Part shown: in pieces, positions 7,542 through 16,145 of the stretch
Layout of the letters: every line of letters begins with the position of its first letter
Numbering within the stretch: the first letter of the stretch is position 1
Origin: a virus
Virus record (IMG/VR): IMGVR_UViG_3300027822_000022
Span: 1-42,715 of that record
Length of the DNA: 42,715 nucleotides
Reading direction: 5' to 3' (one strand)
The notes under the pieces: model-generated
What the model was told of the DNA's origin: nothing
Databases searched by the model: none
The model's input: only the letters and a program-made list of their open reading frames with translations
Position numbers and translations under genes: made by a program

Positions 7542-8809
7542 CCCGCCAGCCCTCCGCCCACACCTGCTATTCCACCTGCCCCTGCCAGACCTCCCGGCCC
7601 GGCCAAGCTGCTCATGACGCGGCCGCCACCAGCAGCCGCAAGCTCCGTCGTGAACGCAACCAGGGCGTGGTCAACCGCCACCGGGAACAATGCGTTGGCA
7701 AAGTCAGTCGCGCTGTCCTCGTCGATAGTCTTGGTGCCGCTAGTCATGGACGCCACGGCGAAGCGTGTTTGAGGGACGATATCTGTGGTTCCGCGCAGGC
7801 CGGAGCCTAAGTCGGTCCACGCGATGATGTCCGTGTTGTTCTCCTGGACCCGGCTGTAGGGTGAGGTCTGCACATGGTTGACCTGAAACATGGACTGGGC
7901 GAAATACACCACGTCGCGGGTCGCGGAGAGTACCAAATCGACTGTGTTCGTCTCGACAAAAACATCTGCGGTCGTTGGTAGATTAACATCGGTGCCGTCC
8001 TGGCTCCCGATATGAGCCTCGAAAGCATCCATCCGCAGGGCGAAGATCGCCGAGCGGGTGTAGTCATGGGTGTTTCCGCCTTCCGCCGCGTACTGCAGTT
8101 TGCAGACCGCGCTCGCCGATGCCGCCGCCAGATACCCCACGGAGCCAATCGACCATGTTTCCGCGAGGTCCTCTCCCTCCCACTGGTTTATCATGGCAAC
8201 CGTGCCGCCAAGGCTAAGTTGCTGGCGCATCGCGTCGGTAACGCTGTCGACTAGCCAATCAGCCGTAGCGATAACAAGCCAATCATCGCCGCCGCCTGAC
8301 GGCAGGGTAACGGACGCTCCATCGGCCTCCGACCCGTAATCGGGGGCATCGCCGCTGGATGTATCCTCAGCGTAGCGGAAGTCTCCGGCTGCCAAGTCGT
8401 CCAGCTTAAGAACCAAGATCGAGAAGTTATCCGCCCGCGCCGTGCCCGCCGCTGCTGAGGAAAGCGCGATGTAGAAGTTGTCGTTGGTCGCCAGTGTGAT
8501 CCGATCGAGCCATACAAACTCCCGAGCACCACGACCTGCATTAGAGCTATCCGGCTCGGTACGGTTGGACGACTGCACGGTGGCGCCGGCGAATGTCGAG
8601 CCGATGCGGAAATCGGACAACGAGTTGGTCGTCGTGCTGGCCCCGCCGACAGACCAGCGGACGAGAACGATGACATCGTCGCCATTGGCAAACCCGGCGG
8701 TAGTCAAATCGCTCCAGGCAACCGTGTATTGCGTGACCTCTGCGGCAGACGTCGAGGTCGTGGTACGTTGTGTTACATCGGTCTTGTTGTAGGTGGTAAG
8801 CGCGGTCAT
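7538..8809 (-). CDS. Phage virion-like protein with Gly/Ala-rich tail
   Basis: 423 aa. The body is beta-rich, Thr/Ser/Asp-rich, without Cys clusters or enzymatic motifs. The last 20 residues are a repetitive LAGPGGLAGAGGIAG segment, a flexible glycine-rich terminus typical of virion proteins that thread or interlock. ATG follows immediately after the stop of a 14-codon frame; the stop overlaps the next start by four bases. It lies between portal and scaffold, a place for head-associated or fibre proteins. Function unknown. Confidence 0.65.
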   Translation of the reverse strand: MTALTTYNKTDVTQRTTTSTSAAEVTQYTVAWSDLTTAGFANGDDVIVLVRWSVGGASTTTNSLSDFRIGSTFAGATVQSSNRTEPDSSNAGRGAREFVWLDRITLATNDNFYIALSSAAAGTARADNFSILVLKLDDLAAGDFRYAEDTSSGDAPDYGSEADGASVTLPSGGGDDWLVIATADWLVDSVTDAMRQQLSLGGTVAMINQWEGEDLAETWSIGSVGYLAAASASAVCKLQYAAEGGNTHDYTRSAIFALRMDAFEAHIGSQDGTDVNLPTTADVFVETNTVDLVLSATRDVVYFAQSMFQVNHVQTSPYSRVQENNTDIIAWTDLGSGLRGTTDIVPQTRFAVASMTSGTKTIDEDSATDFANALFPVAVDHALVAFTTELAAAGGGRVMSSLAGPGGLAGAGGIAGVGGGLAG

Positions 8810-8854
8810 TTACGATCCGCCCGTGACTGGACACAGGACGATGCGAATAGGCAT
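8810..8854 (-). CDS. 14-codon coupling ORF or remnant
   Basis: ATG with a GGGGGAT site upstream reads MPIRIVLCPVTGGS, then TAA, directly followed by the ATG of the next gene. The short sequence resembles the start of a common small phage protein, so it may be a truncated remnant that now serves translational coupling. Too short to be certain. Confidence 0.3.
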   Translation of the reverse strand: MPIRIVLCPVTGGS

Positions 8855-8863
8855 GAGATCCCC

Positions 8864-11119
8864 CTACTGCACCACGATTTCAGAAGCGACAATCTGCCCG
8901 CTTGCGTCACGCACCAAGCGCCGCGGCGCGGTGGACGCTGCCGCCATTGCCTGCATGGCCTGGGCAAGCTGTGCCAGCGCTTGCAGCATCGCCTCATTGT
9001 GCTGAGCAGGCCCCGCTCCGAGCTGCGCGACGATTTGTCGAACGGTTTCGACGCCCTGACTGGTTCGACCCTGAGCTTCGTCTAGCTGTTCCGTATTAAA
9101 GGCGCCATCGACAACCAGCTTCAGCATCTCGATGGATCGGGCGGCTTCCATGTCGACCCGCTTGTTGTCGATCTCCTGTTGCCGTTGGTTTAGTTCGGCT
9201 TTCCGCTGGTCGATATCGACTTGGCGGTCTTCCAGTTGCCGGGCCATGTCGCCGTCAGCCGAGCCGTCCATCTGGCGGCGTTCCATGTCGAGACGGGCCG
9301 CTTCTATCTCTAGCTTGGCCCGGTCGTTCTCGATACGCGCCTCGATGGACTTGATATCGGCCTGGGCCTTCGCCGCTGTGGCTTGCTGCTCGGGTGACGG
9401 TCCGTCATCGCTGGCTTTCTCCATATCGGACAACGCCTGCTCGAAGACCGTTTCAAGCTGCCGTCCGGTCGAGAAACCGCGAACGCTGAACATCAGCATC
9501 TCGGACAAGAGTCGGCCAAGCGCTGGGTTTTCCTTGGCGGCCGGCACGGCCCGCTCCAGGAACGGCGTGACGGCGGTCAAGAAAGCCACCCTGGCCTGTT
9601 GCTCGGCCGCTCGGTCCGGCGCCACGGTGCTGTCGGTTTCGACATCGATGCGGAAGCCCCGGAGCTTGTCGCTCTTGAGCAACTCCAGCGCCGCGGCAAA
9701 CGTTTTCTCGTCGCCCTGCTTGGATTGCAACCAGTTCGACATGGACTCGATGGTCTCGGGGGTGAAGTGCTCGCCGGCTATCTCGGCGGCTATGCGTAGA
9801 TTAGCCCGCACGAAGCTTTGCATCTTGGCCTGCCGGTCCTCGACCCGGACGGAGCCGAAGCGCGCCTTGATGCGCTGGGCCCCGAAGGTCTCCTTTGGGT
9901 CGCTGGCACCGCGCATGATGTCCGCAACACCGCTGACCTCGTAGAAGTCCTGTTTCAAACGGTCACGCTCGGCCCGCAGCACGCCAAGAGCGGACACCAA
10001 TTGCTCGAGCGGCAGAAAATCCACGTTGCCCTTGAGCCCGCCGGTCTCCTGCAACTGGGCCCAATTGTCGACCGGGATCAGGCGGTTCTCGGCCCGGCTC
10101 GACAGCAGGTCCTGGATGCTTTCGCCGATCAGTGAATTGTAGACACCGCGCACCGCGATGGCCTCGGTCAGCAGCGAGATGCGCTCTGAGATCGAATCAA
10201 GCTGGCCCAGTTGATGGCGCCACTGGTGATGATCCGGGACCGGCACCGTGGTGTTGGGCGTTGAGTTCGCGTAGAGCGGCTTGGGACACGGAAAGAAGCC
10301 CTCGAGGCCCAAGGGGTCGGCCTTGGTATCGAGCGTCTTGTCAAGAAAGCCTTCGGCGACCCACACCACCTCGCGTTTGGTCTTGTCCCATATCTCCCAC
10401 ACGGCGGCGCGTTGGAAGACATCGCCGTACTGGCTGGCTTCATCGTCGGTAAGTCCAGGCGTGCGCTGGTTGAGATTAACCTCCTTGCCGATATCTCCGA
10501 ACCGGTCCACCAGGGCGTCACGGGTCATCAGAACCCGGCGGGCCACCCAGGTGACCTTACCCCACAGCGGCACCGGGGTATGTCGAAAGTCCCTATAGTG
10601 GACGAATTCGGGCTCGGCCCGCTCGGCCACCACGGGGTTGAACTCCTTGCCGTCGTCTCCCTTCTCCGGCTCGCCAAAGGTCGGAATATACCGCCACCAG
10701 GTTTGACCACGACCGGCCAACAGGTAGTCGTCTCGAGCCGCCTCCATGGCTTCCTCGAAGGGATCCACATCAACGATGTTCCCGAGTGTGCGCTCGATCA
10801 GTTGCGCCGCGGCGCGGGCGACCGGGTCGGGGTCCTTGAACTTGCGCTCGGTCTCCACCTTCGGGGGCCGGGCATAGACCAGCGGCTGGAGCGTCTTGAT
10901 TGTCGACCAGAAGACGTTGAAACGGTCGCTGTCGTCGCGCCGGCCGGTGTCGTCCTCGTCGTCGCGGAACCGTTTGACCGCCTTGTCGGCGCGCTTGATG
11001 TGGTCGCTGAAATATTTCTCCGAGGCCTTGAGTTCCGCATGCCAGCGGCGGGCCACGGATGCTGTGTCCTTGCCGAAGTCCTTGGTGGTTTCGACCTGGG
11101 TGCCGGTGGGCTCAGCCAT
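8864..11119 (-). CDS. Phage portal protein (P22-type)
   Basis: 751 aa, the length expected for P22-like portals. Near the N-terminus are RWHAELKASEKYFSDHIKRA, FWSTIKTLQPLVYARPPKVE and WWRYIP, typical of this portal group; the middle has DIMRGASDPKETFGAQRIK and GVADI; the last 200 residues are a long charged coiled coil (IENDRAKLEIEAARLDMER) and a Gln/Ala-rich end. The portal forms the dodecameric DNA channel at one capsid vertex and docks the terminase. Start overlaps the preceding stop (TGATG). Confidence 0.88.
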   Translation of the reverse strand: MAEPTGTQVETTKDFGKDTASVARRWHAELKASEKYFSDHIKRADKAVKRFRDDEDDTGRRDDSDRFNVFWSTIKTLQPLVYARPPKVETERKFKDPDPVARAAAQLIERTLGNIVDVDPFEEAMEAARDDYLLAGRGQTWWRYIPTFGEPEKGDDGKEFNPVVAERAEPEFVHYRDFRHTPVPLWGKVTWVARRVLMTRDALVDRFGDIGKEVNLNQRTPGLTDDEASQYGDVFQRAAVWEIWDKTKREVVWVAEGFLDKTLDTKADPLGLEGFFPCPKPLYANSTPNTTVPVPDHHQWRHQLGQLDSISERISLLTEAIAVRGVYNSLIGESIQDLLSSRAENRLIPVDNWAQLQETGGLKGNVDFLPLEQLVSALGVLRAERDRLKQDFYEVSGVADIMRGASDPKETFGAQRIKARFGSVRVEDRQAKMQSFVRANLRIAAEIAGEHFTPETIESMSNWLQSKQGDEKTFAAALELLKSDKLRGFRIDVETDSTVAPDRAAEQQARVAFLTAVTPFLERAVPAAKENPALGRLLSEMLMFSVRGFSTGRQLETVFEQALSDMEKASDDGPSPEQQATAAKAQADIKSIEARIENDRAKLEIEAARLDMERRQMDGSADGDMARQLEDRQVDIDQRKAELNQRQQEIDNKRVDMEAARSIEMLKLVVDGAFNTEQLDEAQGRTSQGVETVRQIVAQLGAGPAQHNEAMLQALAQLAQAMQAMAAASTAPRRLVRDASGQIVASEIVVQ

Positions 11120-11397
11120 CAGGGAAACACCGCATAGATTGCGTCATGCACTCGGCGGCGCAGCGCCTTCTTCAATTTTCTCCTGCTTGAGTACACCACG
11201 AGTTCAAGGCCAGTAACGATCACGCGGACCAGACACGGCTTGCTCGGCTCGATAAGGCCTTCTAATCCCCGGGGAACCCGAGTACCGATGAAGGCGATCG
11301 CATCCATGTTTAAGTGCGTTTCGGCGCGGACGAACTTCACACGTCGATCGCCGAAAAGTGTCTTAACTAGGCTTTGCACTGTGCGGAGGGTGATCAC
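11119..11397 (-). CDS. Small basic protein upstream of portal
   Basis: 92 aa from a GTG at 11397 that overlaps the previous stop (GTGA), following the coupling rule of its neighbours; an ATG at 11418 (99 aa) is an alternative. The protein is rich in Val, Leu, Arg and Lys, with GTRVPRGLEGL, VRVIVTGLELVVYSSRRKLK and RRRVHDAIYAVF. Its stop overlaps the portal start. It may be a DNA- or portal-binding morphogenesis factor. No recognised family. Confidence 0.6.
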   Translation of the reverse strand: MITLRTVQSLVKTLFGDRRVKFVRAETHLNMDAIAFIGTRVPRGLEGLIEPSKPCLVRVIVTGLELVVYSSRRKLKKALRRRVHDAIYAVFP

Positions 11398-11756
11398 GCC
11401 ATGCCGTCCCGTTGCCATGGCGGCAACAACAGATATTCAACGCGCTGCTCTATAAGCCGGGCCATGGTTTGCTCGCGCTCTGTGAGGCGCGTGCTTGGCT
11501 CCCAATCATGCTCGGGCTCCATACCGAATAGCTCGTCAATGTCGCCGCGGTGATACCCGCAACTGAGGACAAGTCGGCCGGGGCTGTGCGTTCCTGCTAC
11601 TGCGACGCCGATCGGCAAGCCCATCCCCGCCGCTGCAGCGCTGGCCGCTAAGGCGATGAAGAACTGGCGGCGCGATAACACACCGCCTGTTAGCGACACA
11701 TTTTGGCTAACGCCGCCGCCGTGGTTTTGACCGTGCAGATGTCGGCTACTGGACAC
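11394..11756 (-). CDS. Small protein with twin-arginine (Tat) signal
   Basis: 120 aa from GTG at 11756, with GAGGTGA about six bases upstream. Residues 28-54 hold SRRQFF followed by a hydrophobic Ala-rich stretch (IALAASAAAAGMGLPIGVAV) ending in VAVAG, a good Tat-type signal with a possible AxA-like cleavage region. The remainder has a Cys (LSCGYHRGDIDELFG) and a helical C-terminus. It would be exported folded across the inner membrane, or anchored there. That is unusual inside a terminase-portal block. A second Tat-signal gene is at 15741-16145. Function unknown. Confidence 0.65.
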   Translation of the reverse strand: MSSSRHLHGQNHGGGVSQNVSLTGGVLSRRQFFIALAASAAAAGMGLPIGVAVAGTHSPGRLVLSCGYHRGDIDELFGMEPEHDWEPSTRLTEREQTMARLIEQRVEYLLLPPWQRDGMA

Positions 11757-11796
11757 TGGTCTTCACCTCACTGCCGTTCTCGCGGCTGCTTCTTGC

Positions 11797-12207
11797 TCAT
11801 CGCAGATACACCGCGCCAATCGAGTACGTGAAGCTCGGCGTCGTGCCGCCGATGGTCGAGACGATGCGCCAGTCTTCGGGCAACACATCGCTGACCGAAC
11901 GGTTCGCGGTCTCGCCAACGCCCGGGTACACGGTGAGGGTGTCGGAGCCGGCGCCGGTCTTCTGTGCAAACGCCGCGCCCGGCATGTCGACGTAGCCGTC
12001 ACTCACCGGGTCTTTGGTCTGCAGCTTGATATCCAGCGTCGGCGTCGTGCCGGAGGCCGCCGTGATATCGAGGTACAGCGTGACGCCTCGAAAGCCGAGG
12101 TTTTTGATATCATCACTGTTCTCGGTCACGGTCCGGGCCGCAGCGGCGACCGCCTCGAACGACAGATGCGCGCGGCTCGGGATATCCAGCGGGATGTTTT
12201 CCAGCAT
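11797..12207 (-). CDS. Putative small virion protein
   Basis: 136 aa from the ATG at 12207, with AGGAGG ten bases upstream; the longer frame to 12300 overlaps the J-domain gene and reads poorly. The protein is beta-prone, with repeated Thr/Gly/Asp strands (GFRGVTLYLDITAASGTTPT, LDIKLQTKDPVSDGYVDM, DWRIVSTIGGTTPSFTYSIG). This looks like a small decoration or cement protein. It lies upstream of the portal rather than after the capsid gene. Function inferred only from composition. Confidence 0.65.
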   Translation of the reverse strand: MLENIPLDIPSRAHLSFEAVAAAARTVTENSDDIKNLGFRGVTLYLDITAASGTTPTLDIKLQTKDPVSDGYVDMPGAAFAQKTGAGSDTLTVYPGVGETANRSVSDVLPEDWRIVSTIGGTTPSFTYSIGAVYLR

Positions 12208-12221
12208 GGTCAGATCGCCTC

Positions 12222-12857
12222 CTAGTACGAACCAAAGATGTTGGTGGTAGTGCTCAGGCCGTGGAACACCGAGACGTGTTGGGCCAACTCGGTCACGCAC
12301 TCGTAGGTTTCCAGTTCCGCCAGCACCGCCGCGAAGCCCTTGGTCTCCCGTTCCATCACGGCGATCTGCGTCTCGACGTCCGTGGCCTTACGCTCCACGA
12401 TGGCGCGGAAAAGGTTGTCGCCCTCCTTGCGGCTGATCCGGCCCGCCAACGCCCGCAACCGGTCGCGGTGTTCCCTGGCCTCCGACAATCCCTTGGCCAC
12501 CATACCGGCCGCTTCTCCGGCACAGTTCACCATGGCCTTGACGATATCGACGTCCTTCCGGAACGCCTGGCCGGTGCCAATCACTTCCTCGAAGAGCTTG
12601 GCCTGCAGGGACGCCACATAACCGTGGAACCGCAGGTCGCTATCGTCGTCGACCGCGCCCGTTTCGTCATAGCGCAGGCGCTTCGCCGGATCGGAGAGAA
12701 CCAGGTAGGCCCGGCGCACCGCGACGAATGCTTCGATGTTGCCGCCCACGTCGGGGTGCGTTGCCTTGCTGCGCTCCCGGAACGCCGCCTTGATAGCGGG
12801 CGCCGCTGCGTCTTTCGGCACGTCGAGGATGCGGTATGGATCGAAGATTTCGCTCAT
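12222..12857 (-). CDS. Phage J-domain (DnaJ-like) co-chaperone
   Basis: 211 aa. Residues 5-65 are a J domain: FDPYRILDVPKDA, AIKAAFRERSKATHPDVGG with the essential H34-P35-D36, and AYLVLSDPAKRLRYD. The rest is helical and unlike the DnaJ Gly/Phe or zinc regions; it probably binds a phage partner. J domains stimulate the ATPase of host DnaK. The gene lies directly after terminase, so it may recruit DnaK to packaging or head assembly. Its start overlaps the stop of the 65-aa gene (ATGA). Confidence 0.88.
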   Translation of the reverse strand: MSEIFDPYRILDVPKDAAAPAIKAAFRERSKATHPDVGGNIEAFVAVRRAYLVLSDPAKRLRYDETGAVDDDSDLRFHGYVASLQAKLFEEVIGTGQAFRKDVDIVKAMVNCAGEAAGMVAKGLSEAREHRDRLRALAGRISRKEGDNLFRAIVERKATDVETQIAVMERETKGFAAVLAELETYECVTELAQHVSVFHGLSTTTNIFGSY

Positions 12858-13051
12858 GCCTCTGCCTCGATGGTGAAACCCTGGCCTAGCCCGGGTGGCA
12901 ACACGCCAGCCATGAGATACCGGCGGTGCCGGCGTAACTCGCGCTTCAACCGCGTGATGGTCCGGCGTGAACTACCGACCGGCACAAGCTTGGCGCCGAC
13001 CCGGGGATTGATCTCCAACTGCGCCACGATCTCACCAGCCCACCGGATCAC
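12854..13051 (-). CDS. 65-aa basic protein coupled to terminase
   Basis: GTG at 13051 overlaps the terminase stop (GTGA) and the gene's own stop overlaps the J-domain start (ATGA). The longer frame that runs upstream lies inside terminase and reads as a shadow. The protein has a helical N-terminus (RWAGEIVAQLEINPRVG) and a basic centre (SSRRTITRLKRELRRHRRYL). It may bind DNA or assist packaging. Family not recognised. Confidence 0.6.
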   Translation of the reverse strand: MIRWAGEIVAQLEINPRVGAKLVPVGSSRRTITRLKRELRRHRRYLMAGVLPPGLGQGFTIEAEA

Positions 13052-14649
13052 CGCCCGATCCGCGAGCGTTGCCGCTGCGGCCCCTGGTCTTCCCAAAGCT
13101 TCTGCATGGTCACGTCCTCGAGCGTGGAGATCGGCGGCGGCGGTTGATCCTCCCGTTGCCCCTTGACCATCCGGGCCAGCATCCGGCCGAACAGGGACAG
13201 GACGTCCACCTGGTCGTCGTTCATGCCCGCAGGGAACACCAGAAGTTCGGATTTGAGATCTTCGATCCATGGCGCTTTCCGTGGGAGATAGACCTTGCCT
13301 TGTGCCATCCGACCCCGGATCGCCTGGGCTCGGGTCGCCTTGTCCTTTGCCGAGGGATAGGACCGTCGATAGCAATATACTCGGCTCTCCTGCATTCTCT
13401 TGTGGATGAAGGGCCCGACGCTTTTCTTGATCTGCCCGGCCTCCTCGGCCCACTCGATCGGGCTCCACCGCTGCATCATGTTCAACAGCATCTCAATCCA
13501 GACATCCGAGGCCGTCTGACCCCGCCACAGATCGAGCAGGAAGAGATTATCGGTCGGATCAATACCGGCCACGGCATGGACGGTCCAGTCACCGCCGTCC
13601 TCAGTCACGGCGTAGTCCGAGGCTCCGTAAATTTGCAGCGTTTCGCGCTTCGGTGGCTCGTCGTACCAGCGGAACCAATCTTCCTCGAAGTAGCCGCCGC
13701 CGCGCGGTGCCGGAAGTTGTTGCAACTGACCCGCTGCGGCGTAGGTCCCGAGGTCGACCTTCGCTGTCTCGACGACTTCACGCGGGAACCGGGCCGGCCA
13801 GAGCAATTCATTCTCCTCCCGGCGCGGGTCTTCCCAGCCAAGCGAGGTCACGCAGTGGCGAGCAGCCTCGTACTCCATGGGAATCATCAGGTGCTCGTAG
13901 CCGCCCTTTTGCAGCGTATGGCCAGATAAATCCCCCTCGTGGAGACGCTGCATCACGATGACCTTGGCTCCTGTCTTGGGGTTGTTGAGCCGCAGCGCCA
14001 TGGTTTCGTCCCACCAAACCAGCGCCGTTTCGCGTTGCACCGGGGAGAGGGCCTCCGTGACGTTGTGCGGGTCGTCGGCTACCAGGACATCGCCGCCCTC
14101 ACCCGTACCGGTGCCGTCAACCGAGGTCGCGATCCGATATCCGGTCCGGTCGTTCTCGAAGCGGGTTTTTTGGTTCTGGTCGCCGGTTAGTGTGAAATTG
14201 TCGCCCCAGCGGTCCCGGTACCAGGCGCTCTCGATGATGCGCCGGCATTTCACGCTGTCTCGGGTGCTGAGCGGCTGGGCATAACTGGCGTAGAGCCACC
14301 GCTTGGCCGCGTCCCAGGTCCAACTCCAGGTCATCCAGAAAACCGAGACCAGAAGCGATTTCATGCAGCGCGGTGGGATGTTGATGAGAAGCCGGCGAAT
14401 CTCCCCCCGGCTTACCGCCTCGAGGTGCTCGCAGATCGCATCAATGTGCCAATTTGGAACGAAGGGTGAGGCCGGCTCGACGATGTGCCAGGCCCCGGCG
14501 ACGTAGGATCTCAACGATTTGGCGTATGTCTCGCGCTGTTCCTCGACCCGATCACGCTCGGCTAAAACCGTTAGACCCCGCTGGTGGGCCTGCCTCAGCA
14601 ACTCCAATCTCGTCGGCGATACCGCCAAGGACGTATCTGATCTCCTCAT
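13048..14649 (-). CDS. terL: Terminase large subunit
   Basis: 533 aa. ATPase part: adenine-binding region near W67, a Walker-A-like IPPRCMKS at 91-98 (phages of this group usually have PPRHxKS), and Walker B GGDVLVADDPHN near 185-196. Nuclease part: YGASDYAVTEDGGDW near 341 supplies the first acidic residue and MNDDQVDVLSLF near the C-terminus supplies the last, as in RNase-H-fold terminases. The protein pumps DNA into the procapsid and cuts it. It overlaps the small-subunit gene by 98 bp at the start; no better internal start was found. Confidence 0.92.
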   Translation of the reverse strand: MRRSDTSLAVSPTRLELLRQAHQRGLTVLAERDRVEEQRETYAKSLRSYVAGAWHIVEPASPFVPNWHIDAICEHLEAVSRGEIRRLLINIPPRCMKSLLVSVFWMTWSWTWDAAKRWLYASYAQPLSTRDSVKCRRIIESAWYRDRWGDNFTLTGDQNQKTRFENDRTGYRIATSVDGTGTGEGGDVLVADDPHNVTEALSPVQRETALVWWDETMALRLNNPKTGAKVIVMQRLHEGDLSGHTLQKGGYEHLMIPMEYEAARHCVTSLGWEDPRREENELLWPARFPREVVETAKVDLGTYAAAGQLQQLPAPRGGGYFEEDWFRWYDEPPKRETLQIYGASDYAVTEDGGDWTVHAVAGIDPTDNLFLLDLWRGQTASDVWIEMLLNMMQRWSPIEWAEEAGQIKKSVGPFIHKRMQESRVYCYRRSYPSAKDKATRAQAIRGRMAQGKVYLPRKAPWIEDLKSELLVFPAGMNDDQVDVLSLFGRMLARMVKGQREDQPPPPISTLEDVTMQKLWEDQGPQRQRSRIGR

Positions 14650-15010
14650 CCGTCATGTCCTCGAAGCGCTTCAAGCCGATGACCTTTCGATCGACCATCA
14701 TGCCCAGGTGCTTGCCGAGCAGGGACCAGGCCGAGATGCGCGCCGAGTGGCTGGACCCCTCCCCCTTCAACGTGGCCTCTCGGAATAACCCGGAGACCAC
14801 CATTTCTTGTGTGACTTCAACGCGTTGGGACAATTCTGCTATCGCGGCAGTGATGGCTCTTGCCACACCAACATTCCCCAACAGCCGCGGCCCCTGTTGC
14901 TCGGCGGTCTTGGCACTGTAGCCAGCCCGGATTGCTGCCTGGGTTGCGTTGTGGTCGATGAGGTATTCCTCGACGAAGCGTTGCTGCCGGATCGGAAGGG
15001 GTTTGCCCAT
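14552..15010 (-). CDS. terS: Terminase small subunit
   Basis: 152 aa. N-terminal LPIRQQRFVEEYLIDHNATQAAIRAGYSAKTAEQQG is split by short gaps but gives the classic small-terminase HTH pattern (FVxEYLxDxNATQAAIRAGYS). The rest (ITAAIAELSQRVEVTQEMVV, ARISAWSLLGKHLGMM) matches the oligomerisation part. It recognises the packaging site and loads TerL. It ends inside the TerL start region, which suggests coupled translation. No strong ribosome site is seen at its ATG. Confidence 0.92.
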   Translation of the reverse strand: MGKPLPIRQQRFVEEYLIDHNATQAAIRAGYSAKTAEQQGPRLLGNVGVARAITAAIAELSQRVEVTQEMVVSGLFREATLKGEGSSHSARISAWSLLGKHLGMMVDRKVIGLKRFEDMTDEEIRYVLGGIADEIGVAEAGPPAGSNGFSRA

Positions 15011-15019
15011 GTGTTGGTT

Positions 15020-15490
15020 TTATCCCGTTTCTGGTCGTACCGGTGGGGATGCCAGGCCCCGGCGCACCACCGCGATGGCGCGGGCCATGCCCGGCTGCTC
15101 GGTAATCACGGTCTCGGCCCGGCGGATCGCGTGCTGCACCGTGGTGTGGTCGCGGCCGAAGAACTCCCCGATGCGGGCCAGTGTGGCCTGGTCCAGAGTC
15201 TCGCGGATCAACAGCATGGAGAGTTGCCGCGGCACCGCTTGGTCATCGCCACGCCGGCTCGGTGCCATGATCTCGGCGCTCCTGACCCCAAGTTCCAACG
15301 CCACGGCCTCGACGATCCGATGCATCCCGGGCTCGAACACTTCCTCCCCCGGTATCGGGTCTGGCCCCATGGTCAGGATAAAATCCGAACACGCCGGGTA
15401 ACCCAAGGCTCGGTAGATTGCCGCCTCGGACATGCCTTGAGCCCGCATGGCGGCGATGCGTTCAGGGGTTCGGGGCATCGCGTGGGTCAC
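15020..15490 (-). CDS. DnaA domain IV-like DNA-binding protein
   Basis: 156 aa from GTG at 15490 (GTGA overlap with the previous stop). Residues 10-32 form a short HTH-like motif, RIAAMRAQGMSEAAIYRALG. Residues 55-128 match the C-terminal DNA-binding domain of DnaA: VEAVALELGVRSAEIMAPSR, PRQLSMLLIRE, and the signature EFFGRDHTTVQHAIRRAE. There is no AAA+ ATPase. It should bind DnaA-box-like sites and may mark a phage origin or compete with host DnaA. A diverged relative with the same two-part layout lies at 19858-20370. Confidence 0.88.
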   Translation of the reverse strand: MTHAMPRTPERIAAMRAQGMSEAAIYRALGYPACSDFILTMGPDPIPGEEVFEPGMHRIVEAVALELGVRSAEIMAPSRRGDDQAVPRQLSMLLIRETLDQATLARIGEFFGRDHTTVQHAIRRAETVITEQPGMARAIAVVRRGLASPPVRPETG

Positions 15491-15696
15491 CGTCCCTCGG
15501 TGTCCTTGGCGGCCTCGGCTTCGTAGGTTTCCGCGGTTTCCGCGAAGTTTGCTCGATTCCCAGATAGGCCGCTAATCGCCCTAGGATGAGGCGTGGTGCG
15601 CAACTTGGTTAAAAGGTAGTCACCAAGCTGAGTTATGCGACTCGCGAACGTAGCCCCCCTTAAAACGCCAGCAATCGGTATCGTACGTACGTTCAT
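15487..15696 (-). CDS. 69-aa protein of unknown function
   Basis: ATG at 15696 with a long purine-rich site (GGAGAAGGTGAG) directly upstream, and a stop overlapping the next start (GTGA). The N-terminal 40 residues are mildly basic; the C-terminal 20 are helical and acidic (AETAETYEAEAAKDTEG). No motif recognised. Confidence 0.55.
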   Translation of the reverse strand: MNVRTIPIAGVLRGATFASRITQLGDYLLTKLRTTPHPRAISGLSGNRANFAETAETYEAEAAKDTEGR

Positions 15697-15740
15697 CTCA
15701 CCTTCTCCCGGTTAGGTTTTGTGCGGTTCGTCATTCTTGG

Positions 15741-16145
15741 TCATGGCCACCAATCGACCTTCCCGTGGTTTTTGAGTTCGCGGCCAAACCAGTCGCGTTT
15801 GTTTTCCAGTAGCCACTGATAATTTCTCTCGCGCTGCATTCTGACCTTCGTTGCTAGCGGCAAGTGCATTGTCACGATGTCGGCGTCCAGGCTCGTTACT
15901 TCCCGAGATTCGCGGCGAATGGCGACGGCTCCGAATTCGCGAAACCACGACGCGAAGTTTTGAAACGTTACTTGTGACGACGCACCCGCAAGAGGCCCGG
16001 CCGACATTATGTTGCCCAAGGCACCACCGATTTTCCCGACGCCCGCCATGCGGTAGCTTAAATCCTGTGCGGCCATTTGGGCACCGACCGGGGCAGCGCC
16101 AAGGGCTTTCAGGAAGCCACGCCGGGCCATTGTTTTGTTACTCAC
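15741..16145 (-). CDS. Second small Tat-signal protein
   Basis: 134 aa. Residues 7-30 are ARRGFLKALGAAPVGAQMAA, a textbook RRxFLK twin-arginine motif followed by a moderately hydrophobic h-region. The mature part has a helical region and a W/R-rich C-terminus (NYQWLLENKRDWFGREL, ending KVDWWP). It probably goes to the membrane or periplasm in folded form. Small Tat-signal proteins of this kind recur in alphaproteobacterial prophages, but no function is known to me. Start overlaps the stop of the 83-aa gene. Confidence 0.65.
   Translation of the reverse strand: MSNKTMARRGFLKALGAAPVGAQMAAQDLSYRMAGVGKIGGALGNIMSAGPLAGASSQVTFQNFASWFREFGAVAIRRESREVTSLDADIVTMHLPLATKVRMQRERNYQWLLENKRDWFGRELKNHGKVDWWP

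Noticed and set aside
12854-13468. A 204-codon frame ending with the 65-aa gene
   Set aside because: The upstream part lies within terminase in another frame and is low complexity. The GTG at 13051 with a GTGA overlap is the better start.
13048-14649. The Walker-A-like IPPRCMKS as an inactive terminase
   Set aside because: Terminases of this type often lack the second Gly of the loop, and all other motifs are present, so the protein is probably functional.
15712-15744. Ten-codon frame MTKNDEPHKT after the second Tat-signal gene
   Set aside because: It has an ATGA overlap but is too short to support as a gene.
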